From: Holacanthus passer
Lineage: Eukaryota; Chordata; Actinopteri; Pomacanthidae
DNA: 64,000 bases
Assembly: GCA_025331565.1 (NCBI GenBank)
Contig: JAFREQ010000042.1
Location: 3,200,001 to 3,264,000, forward strand
Direction of reading: 5' to 3'
Shown: piece after piece, positions 13,101 to 23,222 of the stretch
How positions within the stretch are numbered: position 1 is the first letter of the stretch
How the letters are laid out: each line of letters begins with the position of its first letter
Position numbers and translations under genes: made by a program
The notes under the pieces: generated by a model
Database searches by the model: none
Told to the model about the DNA's origin: nothing
The model's input: only the letters and a program-made list of their open reading frames with translations

Positions 13101-14381
13101 GTAAAAATGCAGATGACAAACTATTGTTCTTCAGTTTTCGAAGTTAATAAAACACATAAGCTTAAAGAAGTAAAAAAGAAACTGTGTGACGTACCTCTGG
13201 CCGGCAGCACTCTGCCCCAGGACACACTCTGAGGTTTAACCCCTGACAATGACAACACAGCACAGTCATATCGTATCACTGGTGACAATCTGTTCTTTAA
13301 ATTTACCCAAAATTGATTCTGTGAAATTATTCAAAACGACTCATGCAACACACAAAAGACATAAACTGTATGAAAATCATGACAGTGATAATAATGAAAC
13401 CTGCATGATGCACAATTGAGATCATATCCAACACAGTGTAAATGTGCACAGAACTGAATATTCTTGGGAAAACAAAAAATAGGTCTTTTTAGGTTTAATA
13501 ATGCAAGTTTAGTCATTGATTTCTTCTGCAGGAGCAGTTTGGAGTCATGTTATGTTATTTCATGAATCCTGCAGCCTGACTGAGCGGAGAGAGGAACAGA
13601 TATCCATTGATGGAAACGGAGGAGGAGACTTTGTGGAGCCTCACGATTGGTCGTCAAATTTGACCCACCGCTGCCACCTTTTCACGGCTTCCTTTGATTC
13701 AAAGAAATTAGATAATAGAAACCGCAGTGACTTGGCGGGATCATTGATGGTGGAGCCTCAATCTCACAGACATGATATTTAACAAGTAAGTGAGAGTGAG
13801 TCAGCGGAGAGGCCGATCCATCAGAGCACTCAAGGTGAAATCATAGATCAAATATGAGCTCTTTGATAAAGTGAATTTGTCACTCAAAAGCAACTTATCA
13901 TGACAACAACAACCCTAACATATAAATAGGTTACCTGGTATATAAATACAACTATGGTGACGAAAACTTACCAAAACTGTTTACAAGTTTGTGCAGAAAT
14001 AACCAAACTGGGCATTTTTTGCGAGGTCAAAGTTGTTCTATCATTTTTGGTTAATTTTAGCAAATATTTCAGTTTTGCAGAAATATCACATTTCTCTATT
14101 TCTCAACCAAATAAGATAAATTAAATATTATTATACAAAACTGAATATTAGCCATGATGAATCTGAAAACTCAAATCAGACAAATCTGATCATTTTAAGA
14201 CATTATACGGGAAATAGATTTGTCAAGTGTGAAGATTGAAGAGGATAGTTTGATAAAAGACTGTGATACAAGCAGTTCTTTGTCTTTACTCATGTAATCC
14301 CATGTTTGTCTTACCGCCTTGCAGAGTTTGTTGAGCCAACCAGAGAACCAGCGAGGTCTGGAGCAGAGCTGGAACCAGCAT
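2719..14381 (-). CDS. Secreted glycine-rich, elastin-like extracellular matrix protein (GREP1-like candidate)
   Basis: Exons in transcription order: 14315-14381, 13195-13242, 12969-12995, 12503-12562, 12380-12412, 12111-12185, 11911-11994, 11202-11231, 10878-10922, 10504-10530, 8572-9534, 7336-7398, 7184-7231, 7035-7088, 6417-6470, 6110-6136, 5946-5981, 5783-5842, 5430-5474, 4967-5008, 4708-4767, 4413-4487, 4009-4041, 3257-3295 and 2719-2775. After exon 1 every length is a multiple of three, and every junction splits a codon after its first base, usually giving Gly. Exon 1 encodes a signal peptide (MLVPALLQTSLVLWLAQQ). Short exons encode Gly/Ala/Tyr/Leu-rich runs such as GYGNGYSDGYGAG. The architecture is that of tropoelastin, but PGVGV repeats and Ala-Lys cross-link blocks are not seen. 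The 16p-type neighbours favour glycine-rich extracellular protein 1 over elastin (inference). About 717 residues are accounted for; the terminal exon was not found. Confidence 0.8.
4110..4165. repeat. (CA)n microsatellite, about 28 units
   Basis: Perfect CA repeat in an intron of the glycine-rich gene, about 70 bases upstream (minus sense) of exon 4009-4041. It reads TG on the transcribed strand. Confidence 0.95.
8572..9534 (-). CDS. Giant hydrophilic exon 11 of the glycine-rich matrix gene
   Basis: A single 963-base open exon (321 codons). It is bounded by a CAG acceptor just above 9534 and a GTAAG donor at 8567-8571. It is in phase 1 at both ends, so it can be skipped without a frameshift. 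Unlike its 27-84 base neighbours, it encodes a charged, Gln/Arg/Ser/Pro-rich sequence with few glycines and no obvious fold (fragments: SRALDPSYGTRDLG, LLELKRQEALRSQG). It alone makes up about 45% of the coding sequence found. The donor splits an A-initial codon (A|GT, Ser) rather than the usual Gly codon. I do not recognise a domain. Confidence 0.75.
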
Positions 14382-14482
14382 GATGGAGGAGACTGGGTGC
14401 AAAAAACTGAGAGCGGAGACTCACTGACGGACAGATCAACAGATGGACGGATGGACACTTAAAGCACAGCCACCCTGATGTC

Positions 14483-14491
14483 TTATATATA
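14483..14491 (-). promoter_or_regulatory. TATA box of the glycine-rich matrix gene
   Basis: TATATATAA-type element on the minus strand (CGTATATATAAGA in context), about 100 bases upstream of the ATG at 14381. Transcription would begin near 14455. A (CA/TG)n tract lies about 45 bases further upstream at 14536-14559. Confidence 0.6.
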
Positions 14492-14535
14492 CGGTGTTCT
14501 GTTTGATACACTCCCACTGCCCAGGCCTGCCCTCT

Positions 14536-14559
14536 GCACACACACACACACACACACAC
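14536..14559. repeat. (CA)n microsatellite in the proximal promoter
   Basis: Uninterrupted CA dinucleotide tract just upstream of the minus-strand TATA box of the glycine-rich gene. Confidence 0.9.
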
Positions 14560-15339
14560 TGGTCTGATTGGGCAAAACCAAAGGCCCATTTTGGCCCATT
14601 TCCATTAGCTGCACACACACGCATCCAGTTTTCAGAAAGCATAAGTCAGAAATGTGCTGATGATTTATCGTGAGCTATCTCTGACTGTCACAGTCAAAAA
14701 TATCATAATGTAATGATGATCACATGTTAGTCGAAGTCAGTGGCTCCTACTTGGATGCTTTTCACAGCCCCACAGGAGAAGTCCTTCAAACACACAACAG
14801 TGTTTCCTCCGTAATTACGTTGTTGTCAGGATGAAAAAGCATCAGTAACAGTCGTTAGCAGCTCAGTAAAGCAGGATGACGTCCTGATCTCTTCTCACAC
14901 AGACACATTAACACACATCAATAAATTATCACAGAAAAATTAACAGCCTCACAGACGTACTCATAACGCAAATACACTGACCGTCCTCACCCAATAATAA
15001 ACTTGGTGCAAAATTAATATGAAGACAAAGAAGAAGAAATTATGATTTTTTTTTTGTGGAAAACGAGGTTTTGATAGATGTGTTGAAGTCAACCGTCCTG
15101 AAACGAACTGACCTGGGCCCAAGACTGTGAACAACAGAGCTGTTTTTCTTCATAGAGTAAATATTACACCTTCTAAAACAAGAAGCGGAAAATAATTAGA
15201 GCAAGCAAACAGAAGGAGTGTAAATATCCTGGTAAAAAAAAAGTACACTGGAAATTGGAAAGTAAATATTACATCCTTTTTGTGTTTATGCGTGTGTACG
15301 ATTTAGTGAAAAACAAGCAACAATAAATGTTTAATGTGG

Positions 15340-15341
<2 letters not shown>

Positions 15342-15371
<30 letters not shown>
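15342..15371. repeat. (CA)n microsatellite
   Basis: Perfect CA tract in the intergenic spacer, 88 bases from a complementary TG tract. Confidence 0.95.
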
Positions 15372-15373
<2 letters not shown>

Positions 15374-15457
15374 TACTGCTGCAGAAATAGCCTTCAAGGC
15401 TGCCACCTCAATTAAAACCTAATTTTCAAGGAGTTTCCATGACTTTCTACAGAAGAG

Positions 15458-15459
<2 letters not shown>

Positions 15460-15503
<44 letters not shown>
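15460..15503. repeat. (TG)n microsatellite
   Basis: Perfect TG tract of about 22 units, complementary to the CA tract at 15342-15371. Confidence 0.95.
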
Positions 15504-15505
<2 letters not shown>

Positions 15506-18500
15506 TCTGCTGACACTGTGTAGTATTAGTCCATGATCATCACCAAGCTACAGGGTCACCCTCATATTCTATAGTGTGGGAGGTCTTCGTATAATGTTTA
15601 AGTTTATGTCTTGACCTCGGGCACGGCAGCACTCGATGCAAACGTCTGACCGGAGAACCACATATGATGGTTACGCTTTGAAAGAGACCAGTTGTTTTTA
15701 TGCCACCTGAGGAAAACTGAAGTCACATGTGCAGACCACCGCATCGTCTGCCCTGGTGGTACTGAGCATAAGACAATAACATAAACCACGTCTGACTCAT
15801 GACTCCTTCACCCGCGATTCACCTCTAAACATTTATCTGTCTGCATATTTGAGACGTCGCTATTAGAAAAAAAACAGCCAGATCCATAAGGAGAATGTCG
15901 ATTTTTCAGGCTGAGATGTCAAAGCTTCGGGAAGAAGACGTGATTGTTGTCAGAGGTAAGACAGAGGTGGTGCAGACTGTGTTGGCTCATTTAGCCGGTG
16001 AACAGGGAGTTCAGTGTCTGTGGAGACACATCTGGACGGCAGTTTCACTGTGGTCCGTCATGTTAGAAACACTGTGTGCCCCAACAAATACATACAAATT
16101 ACATTCTGTGTGTGTTCATGCTCCGTCCTTATGTGTCCTTAAAGGATGAGCTAAATCTCTTAAGTAAAGAGATTTGGATCTTGACCTGTACAACAGGGTT
16201 GGTTGAGGATTACAGACAGACTCAGGATGATGTTTAGGTACGTCAGATTTACCAAACAGGACAAAAACATTTTCTGGTGCTTGACTTTATAGAAATAACC
16301 TCATATGGCTTCATAAATCAGAAAACTCCATTCCCAATAAAGATGTGACATTTTCATCAACCACATCCTCTCATACCAAAATAAAAGCTTTGTCATCTAA
16401 TATTGTGATTCTCCTGAACTTTTTACAACAGAACAGAAAAGTTAATCGCATGAAGAGACTTCGAATGGAAGCTGACACACATACATTTGCTCGACCATCA
16501 TCAAGTGCATTCTGAAGCAAATACATTCACGTGCAATTTGAGTATAGTGGTGCTACACGGTAGACGAGGGAAGAATTACTCCTCTTTTCAAATATTTTAT
16601 GAAAATCTGCAAATATAAGATCATAAGGAAAGCAAAGCATTTGATCGTGGTTTTAGACATCAGGGTGAGCAGATTGAAACCTGCAGACCTGCAAACATCA
16701 TTACTTTCCATATTGCTTCTAAAGCAACTAAATGGTCATTTACACTTCTGAGAAATATTGGGAAAACTGTCAGAATAGAACCATTGTGTAGTCTGAAATG
16801 TTGCATGGAGTCAGGCTGTCAGTTAAGTGTCAGTTGGGGCCACCAGGTTGATGATGTTGGTCTCTGCAGCGACTCAAAAGGCCAGTGAGAGGCTGCTATT
16901 CTGATATTCAAAGACTGAGATATGATGCCTGATTCCTATAAAATACTTAACATATACTCACCAGTTGTGTTGCAGTATTGTTCATTGTTTCCTCTCATTC
17001 AGAATAAAACAAAATGTTCCATTGAAAAATGACAAACATGGGTCTAAACACAGACTTTGGCACAGTGCAGCACGAGCACCATCAAAAACTGTGTGTCTCT
17101 CTGACAAAGCAGCAACACCTGCACCTGATTTCATTAACCTCTTCAATTAAGTCTATCAATCATCTTAAAGTACAGATGCTCCACTTGGTTGAAGGTAAAT
17201 ACAAAGAATCACAAATACATGTATAGAACTCAAAATGTCTCTAATGGGTCATTTCATCTGGAGGTTTTACATCTACACAATCTCAGCTGAATCTCCAGAC
17301 GTGAACAGCTTCACTTTTGGTAAAATGACCGTCAATAGGAGAAAAGAACTCCAAAATAACTTTAGTCTTGAATTCTCTGACAAGTTTTTCTTCCTCAGCC
17401 CGGAGAGTGGAACAGTGGTGTTTATTAGTGGTTTCATGCTCTTCTTCTTCCAGCTCGTAAGACACTGTGGGCCACCTCCAGGGGGCTTAATATTAGCATT
17501 GGGCTCCACGGAGCGTGTACACATGAGGGGAAGAGCACAAAGACCTACAGAGCGACGGCGCTGGCACAGTCTGCCTGCAGCTGAACCTGCATCTGGCCGA
17601 GCAGGTTCGGTCAGAGAGCGTTTAGAGCTGATGTGAAATGGCTCTTTCATGTGTTTCTGATACTTGTTAGAGGACAAGAGAGTTTAAAAGCATGAAGGCA
17701 TGAGTTATATCTGTGGCTATGCAGGAGACCAAGAGTGTTAGTTGCCTCGTTCTCAGAATTTAGCTTGGTCCTTAAATGCTGTCGACCAGAGAAATTATTA
17801 CATTGGACCCTTGTTTACTGAACTATTAAGACAATGTGAGTGAAAACCTGAGAGGAAATTCAGGAAAAAAGACTAAAAATAGTGCTGTTTGGTGCCGGGA
17901 AGTCGTGCACAGTGAGTTTATGGAGCTTTTTACACTTAAAACAGCTGCATGCTGAGTCTGGAAATGGCATTTTGAGAATAGTGAGAGTGAACCGAAACAG
18001 TTGTTAGCAGGGAATCAAAATTGAAGGATGCTATAAAACTCTGTAGAGCTGTTAGGACCTGCAGGGTCAGGTCATGTGATCTGTTGTTAATATAAAAATA
18101 TTGATTACAGCCAATTCAAACTTGCTTCCACTAACAGCCACCACTCATGCACAGTCACTAGCAGCCAGTGTGCACTTCCACCGGCGTGATGAATTCAAAA
18201 ACACCTCGAGCTCGTCATGTAAAACTCAGCAGTACTTAAATGACCTGCTGCGTCAGACTGCAAGTAAACATCCACGCTGCAGACAAAAGACACTGAACTG
18301 TGTTTCCACCCGTTTCCACCCGCTCCGTCTGCACCTGCTCACGTGATGGACAGTGTAAGTATGGAAGTTTCCATCGCTCCAGATCCGCTGCTTTCTCAGT
18401 CCGGGACATTGATGGTGGATTCTGACTCCTCATGTGTTCAAGTGTCAGAGTTAACCTACAGGCAATCCCTCACAAGTAGAGACATAATGCAAGAGTTATA

Positions 18501-20498
18501 TCAGTTTCACACCAGCGATTGTCCCGAAGAATTGTAGAGCAGCATCCTTCTAGTAATCTAAAGCCATAGTTTAAAATCAGTTCAGTCGTTGCAAGTGAGA
18601 ATGTAAGACGTGGTTCAGCATTAAAATGTGTTTTCAGCCTGGTTTGTGTTTTCAAAACGACATAAATCATCCTGAAATTCTCTGTGTGAAGAGCAGAAAA
18701 AAGGCCGAGACTTCAATAGACGGCTTTGATGTGAGCTGCTCTGAAGTGAACACAGGGATATGGTAGCAAAGCACACACAGATTTACAAGGGACAGACGGG
18801 ACAGACTGTTACAACTGGCAACAGGCTGTTTTCACCTCCGTCCAACATCACACACACTTACTGCATCGCACACACAGACAGGAGTATGTGGGTGTTGTGG
18901 ACAAACCTGAGCTCAGTTCACCACTTTAGGATGACTTATGCTGTATATTAATAATCTGTGTAAGTGTTGGTCAAACTGATTATAAGACAATCAATCAAAC
19001 AGGAAAAACAGTCTGTGATACTTTTGGAAAATGTAGAATGTAAATTTGTGTTCGCTGCATTATGTCGGAGGTCATTTTGAATTTACACCTCCTTCAGTGC
19101 GTGTCTGTCCTGCACACTTTGCTGTGTTGAGTCTGCAGTGTTTCCTCCGGCTGCTGTGTGTTTAAACTCCACACCCATTGATGGAAATGCTGCACTTCGT
19201 CAGGTTCAGGTAGAAAACCTGTTGAATTGGTTCATTCTGTTTGGAGACAAAAAAGCTGCTGTGCTCAATAGTAGAGAGACGCTCAGCTCAGGAGGAAACT
19301 CCTGTCATTTTTACTGAACACCTGCCTACAGATACATGGTAAAGTTAGTTATATAGGCTATGCATGAGGCAATCTTAATAATCAGTTTGTAGGTTGGAGA
19401 TACGGGCGTTTTGGCCTCACACCTGCAGCTCATGCATCAGCGCATGTCTGTGCACGGAGTCTTCGGACTGAGATGGTTTGTCTGAGACGCAGACCTCTGC
19501 CCACAATAACACAAGTGCTAGACGTTCAGACTGGCCGCCTGCACGACCGTCTGACATCACTGCTGGCTCCGGACGCTGTTTGCTCTGCAGCCCAGACGGA
19601 GACAACAAAGACAGAACTAATGGTGTGAAAATCAAGAATTAACACTCAACACAGGGGTGAAAAATACTGAATTCAAACTTCACAAACGTCTGTCTGTGAA
19701 GATATTTATATGATTTAGTATGAAAACCTTCTGACATGGAGTGAAAGCTGACTTGTGTATCTCATTATATTTTATGATCTTTTAACTTTGTAAAATTGAC
19801 TCTTTGAAATTCAGCAAACAGACAAGGAAGCTCAGTGCAGGAGCGAGCCTCTTTAACTCAAATGAGAAAAAGACAGGAGTTTAAAGAGAGAGAACTCACA
19901 GCAACACCACCCCATCTGCTGGACAGCCGAGCTCAAGGACAAAACAAATGAACGCTTTGTTGATTCACACAGAGTCTCAATTCCATTTACCAAACCATTG
20001 TAGTCCACACTTAAGAAAAAACAGGCGGACCAAACTAAATGTGAAGTAAATAAAAGACCAACATTGGCTGACACTTGTCAATCATTATGGGACTTACAGG
20101 AACTCAACTTTGTGCAATTTGTATAATATTTTAGTGGCAATAATATTGATGTTAAATATTTCACTACAGGATATCAGTGTTCATCTAATCTCAACACAAG
20201 CTGGACCAGAGAGGACTTACAATAATACATGATTAATATATTTTAAAAATGTAAATAGACTGGAGATTATTGTGCACACAGCTGAGCCACAGGTAATTTC
20301 ACTGAATGACTGCGAGGACTGACTTTCGCTTTCAGTGCTGCAAAAATTAATGAGGATTAATCTGCCCTCTGCCCTTATTTCAGTCTTTGTACAGGAGACT
20401 GAATGTCCTCAGCAGCACCAACACGCCTCCTCCTCCCACCACCACCACCACCACCCTCTTCCTCTTCGTCACATATCAGCCCGCCTTTGCACTTGCCC

Positions 20499-20506
20499 AA
20501 ATATAA
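20499..20506 (+). promoter_or_regulatory. TATA-like box of cox6a2
   Basis: AAATATAAAC lies upstream of a probable non-coding first exon. That exon ends at a GTAAG donor after 20685. The coding exon begins 386 bases later at 21071. Confidence 0.5.
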
Positions 20507-20685
20507 ACTAAGTTTCTTGGCGCAGAGACAGATTGAAATGGGGAGGAGTCTGACACAGTGAGTTCAGCTCAGGACGGACTGAAGGACAAACAAGCAGGAA
20601 GGAGGAGAAAATTAAATGAGCAACAGCTTCACCAGGAAAATAAGAGAATATTAAAGCGTATTGAACATTGCCTGCCTGAAGAACA

Positions 20686-21070
20686 GTAAGTTTTTACCTG
20701 ATTTTCTTGTGTTTTAGTTGCAGAAGTTGTTACCACCTCTCTTGATATGCAGAAACACTAGTAGGCCCAGTCTCAACTGCATGCTCTTATATATATATAG
20801 CTTGTTTGTGGAGGGCCATATGCAAATCTCCTCGGCAAGCTACTTAATATATGAGAAATATATTGCATTTAAATGGCTGTGCAGACGTTCTCTTTAGTTA
20901 TTTGTCATTATTTCAGCATTGGTCTGTTGTGTTTTGGCTCAGCTTCCGAAGCTGACTTTGACATAAACAGAATAAACGTGTCATTTTAATTTCTTAAACT
21001 TATTTCTGGTGCATAACATTAAAATATTCTGCAAATGTGTATGAACTTCTTCCTCTCTCCCTCTCTACAG
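20686..21070 (+). other. Intron 1 of cox6a2 (in the 5' untranslated region)
   Basis: Inferred from a GTAAG donor at 20686 and a CTCTCTACAG acceptor directly before the ATG at 21071. The transcribed 5' exon would run from about 20530 to 20685. Confidence 0.5.
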
Positions 21071-21803
21071 ATGTCTCTGTCTCCAGCTGCCGTGGCCGCT
21101 CGTCGAGTGCTTGCTGCTGCGTCACAGTCAAGTCATGAGGGAGGAGGTCAGTGTGTCTTTACTCTTCACCAAATACAAGAAGGAAAAAAAGGCATCAAAG
21201 CCTCCAGATTCAAAGCTTCTGCATGCGACCGCACCTCAGAGTCACGTATAGCTGGAGCGTTGTGTTAAACATTAACTGAAATGTCTGCAGAGCTGGCAGC
21301 CGTCCTGTGCTTTCATGCTTCTTGGCAAATCATCAGGAATTATATTTTACTCTCTGTAGAGAGACTCTTCTCCCGCTGCCCCACTCAGTGCTTCGTTCAT
21401 GTACTTTCACTGGTTGTTTTCCACAGCCAGGACCTGGAAGATACTGACCATTGTGTTGGCCTTTCCTGGGGTCACTGTCTGCATGGCCAACGCCTACATG
21501 AAGATGCAGGCGCACTCACACGAGCAGGCGGAATTTGTGCCGTACCCTCACCTGCGTATCCGCACCAAGGTGAGTCTGCCTACACCTGTATACGTCTACT
21601 ATCAGCAAGATTTACAAAACACCAGCCCTCCTCCTTTAAAGAAATCATATAGGATGAATATCAGTGTTTTTTCCCTGTTGTTGACTTTACTTATATGTTA
21701 TGTCTCCTTCCAGAAATTTCCCTGGGGAGATGGAAACCACAGTCTGTTCCACAACCCTCATACGAATCCTCTGCCCGACGGCTTCGAGAGCTCCCATCAC
21801 TGA
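21071..21803 (+). CDS. cox6a2: Cytochrome c oxidase subunit 6A, muscle/heart type
   Basis: Three coding exons, 21071-21146, 21427-21569 and 21714-21803, joined in phases 1 and 0, give 102 residues, the usual COX6A size. Residues 1-25 are an Ala/Arg/Ser-rich mitochondrial presequence (MSLSPAAVAARRVLAAA). Then come one membrane segment (WKILTIVLAFPGVTVCMANAY) and the conserved C-terminal part in the intermembrane space (FPWGDGNHSLFHNPHTNPLP). The protein is a nuclear-encoded subunit of respiratory complex IV in the inner mitochondrial membrane and modulates its activity. Assignment to 6A2 rather than 6A1 rests on neighbourhood: human COX6A2 is on 16p with ARMC5 and RUSF1. The ATG follows the splice acceptor immediately. 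Confidence 0.93.
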
Positions 21804-21903
21804 GAGGCTCACTCACGTTTCTCAGCTGTGTTTCCAGTCTTGGCGTGATTATACTGACTGAGGGGCCAAGCGGCGGCGCCATCACACGGTGCACCCAAAC
21901 AGG

Positions 21904-21909
21904 AATAAA
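21904..21909 (+). terminator. Polyadenylation signal of cox6a2
   Basis: AATAAA about 100 bases after the stop codon, followed by GTGTCGTGTCTTTTGTTTG-type GT-rich sequence. Confidence 0.7.
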
Positions 21910-21929
21910 ACCACTTTGTGCTGTATCAC

Positions 21930-23222
21930 AATGAGTGTCGTGTCTTTTGTTTGATTCAGCACTTGTATCAAACATGTTCTACTGTTTGGGTGTCACAGCA
22001 GAATGGACCGCCATCTCTTACGTTGTCTTTTTAAACCATTAGGGGTCGCCAAAGCCAGAACTGTTCAAACCCTGCACATATGGCACATAAAGTTGGTCAG
22101 TTTTTCAATTGTCAAAAATCCCATGAAAAGACCAAAACTAACAATGACTTGTTCTATCGTCTGTGAAGCCAAAGCTTAATATAGCAAACTGCTGTTTCAT
22201 AGCACCATTGTTGTCCACGAACACAAAAATGAGCAACGCTGTTGCAGGTGACATGTTCCTTCATTTACATGATGATGCAGTTTATTCTGTCTCAGTCCCA
22301 CGAACACGTCCTGCTGCTCCAAATACCAGAGCACCAAATGTGTATTAATCCGCACCTGAAAACAGTCCCCAATGAACGCACTACTTTTTCCTGTTTGACA
22401 TTTGTTAAAAGCTACAGTGCCCAAGAAATTGAAATTGAAAATAAATTATATGTTCATGATCTATCTTAAAGATTTATGTCTTCAGTAGAAATCAATGGGC
22501 CACAAACAAGATGTGGAAGTGGGAAAGTACTGAGAGACGAACTAACAGATTGTTGGTTTTGGTCTTTCACTGGTTGACAATAAGAAAAATATAGACCATT
22601 GCCACATTACTGTGAAAACACACACTCCAACAACAAGAAACCACAAGCAAAGTGATTTTCCAACAATATATTCAGTGGCATAAATTAATATGGGACATTT
22701 GGAATCTATACACTGTATATCTGCTAATCCATAGTATCTCTATGTACAAAATAAACAACTGGCTCCGAGACCAACCCTGATAATTCCAGTACTTCCAGCT
22801 AAACGACATTTATCAAATGCATCGCAGACATTTGTTCAGATTCAAATTAAAAAAAGAAGAAAAAAAATCACAATACAAATGTCATTAGATAGAAGTTAAT
22901 CCAACAACAGTAAATTATAATACAATCATGTCATGCTGGGACAGGCTACAGTTTATAGCAGATTACATCAAAACTAAATAGAAGTTTATGCCTCCGGTTT
23001 ATGAAAATAAATCAACAGTTCTGTTAGTGCTGAAAACAATTCATACAGCATGTTTTTCAGGTAATCATGCAGTCATTTCACCTGCACTTACTTTACTACG
23101 TACTTTCCAGACATTTGATAATATTAATATAACGGCAACTTTTCTAGAAGCTCATAACAAGCCCCACTCAATCTGTGCCCTCTGGATTAATGCCACCAAT
23201 CACTTAATATTTCCCTCCTTGC
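21930..23222. other. Spacer between cox6a2 and armc5, probably including the armc5 3' untranslated region
   Basis: Two genes converge here. The sequence is AT-rich with no supported coding exon. A minus-strand AATAAA (TTTATT at about 22270) could end armc5, giving a 3' untranslated region near 1 kb. Confidence 0.4.

Larger units (their letters stand above)
14560..20490. other. Gene-free spacer of about 6 kb
   Basis: No reading frame here has codon or protein character, or splice context, that supports a gene; frames near 15.9, 17.2-17.7 and 18.3 kb look random. Contents I can name are a CA tract (15342-15371), a TG tract (15460-15503) and A-rich runs. It could hold regulatory DNA for the matrix gene or cox6a2, but nothing specific can be shown. 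Confidence 0.5.

Noticed and set aside
13516..13782. 88-codon plus-strand frame in an intron of the glycine-rich gene
   Set aside because: No homology, and its position is intronic on the opposite strand.
17235..17677. Overlapping 130-codon frames on both strands in the spacer
   Set aside because: No family resemblance, no splice or promoter context; two opposing frames of similar length suggest chance.
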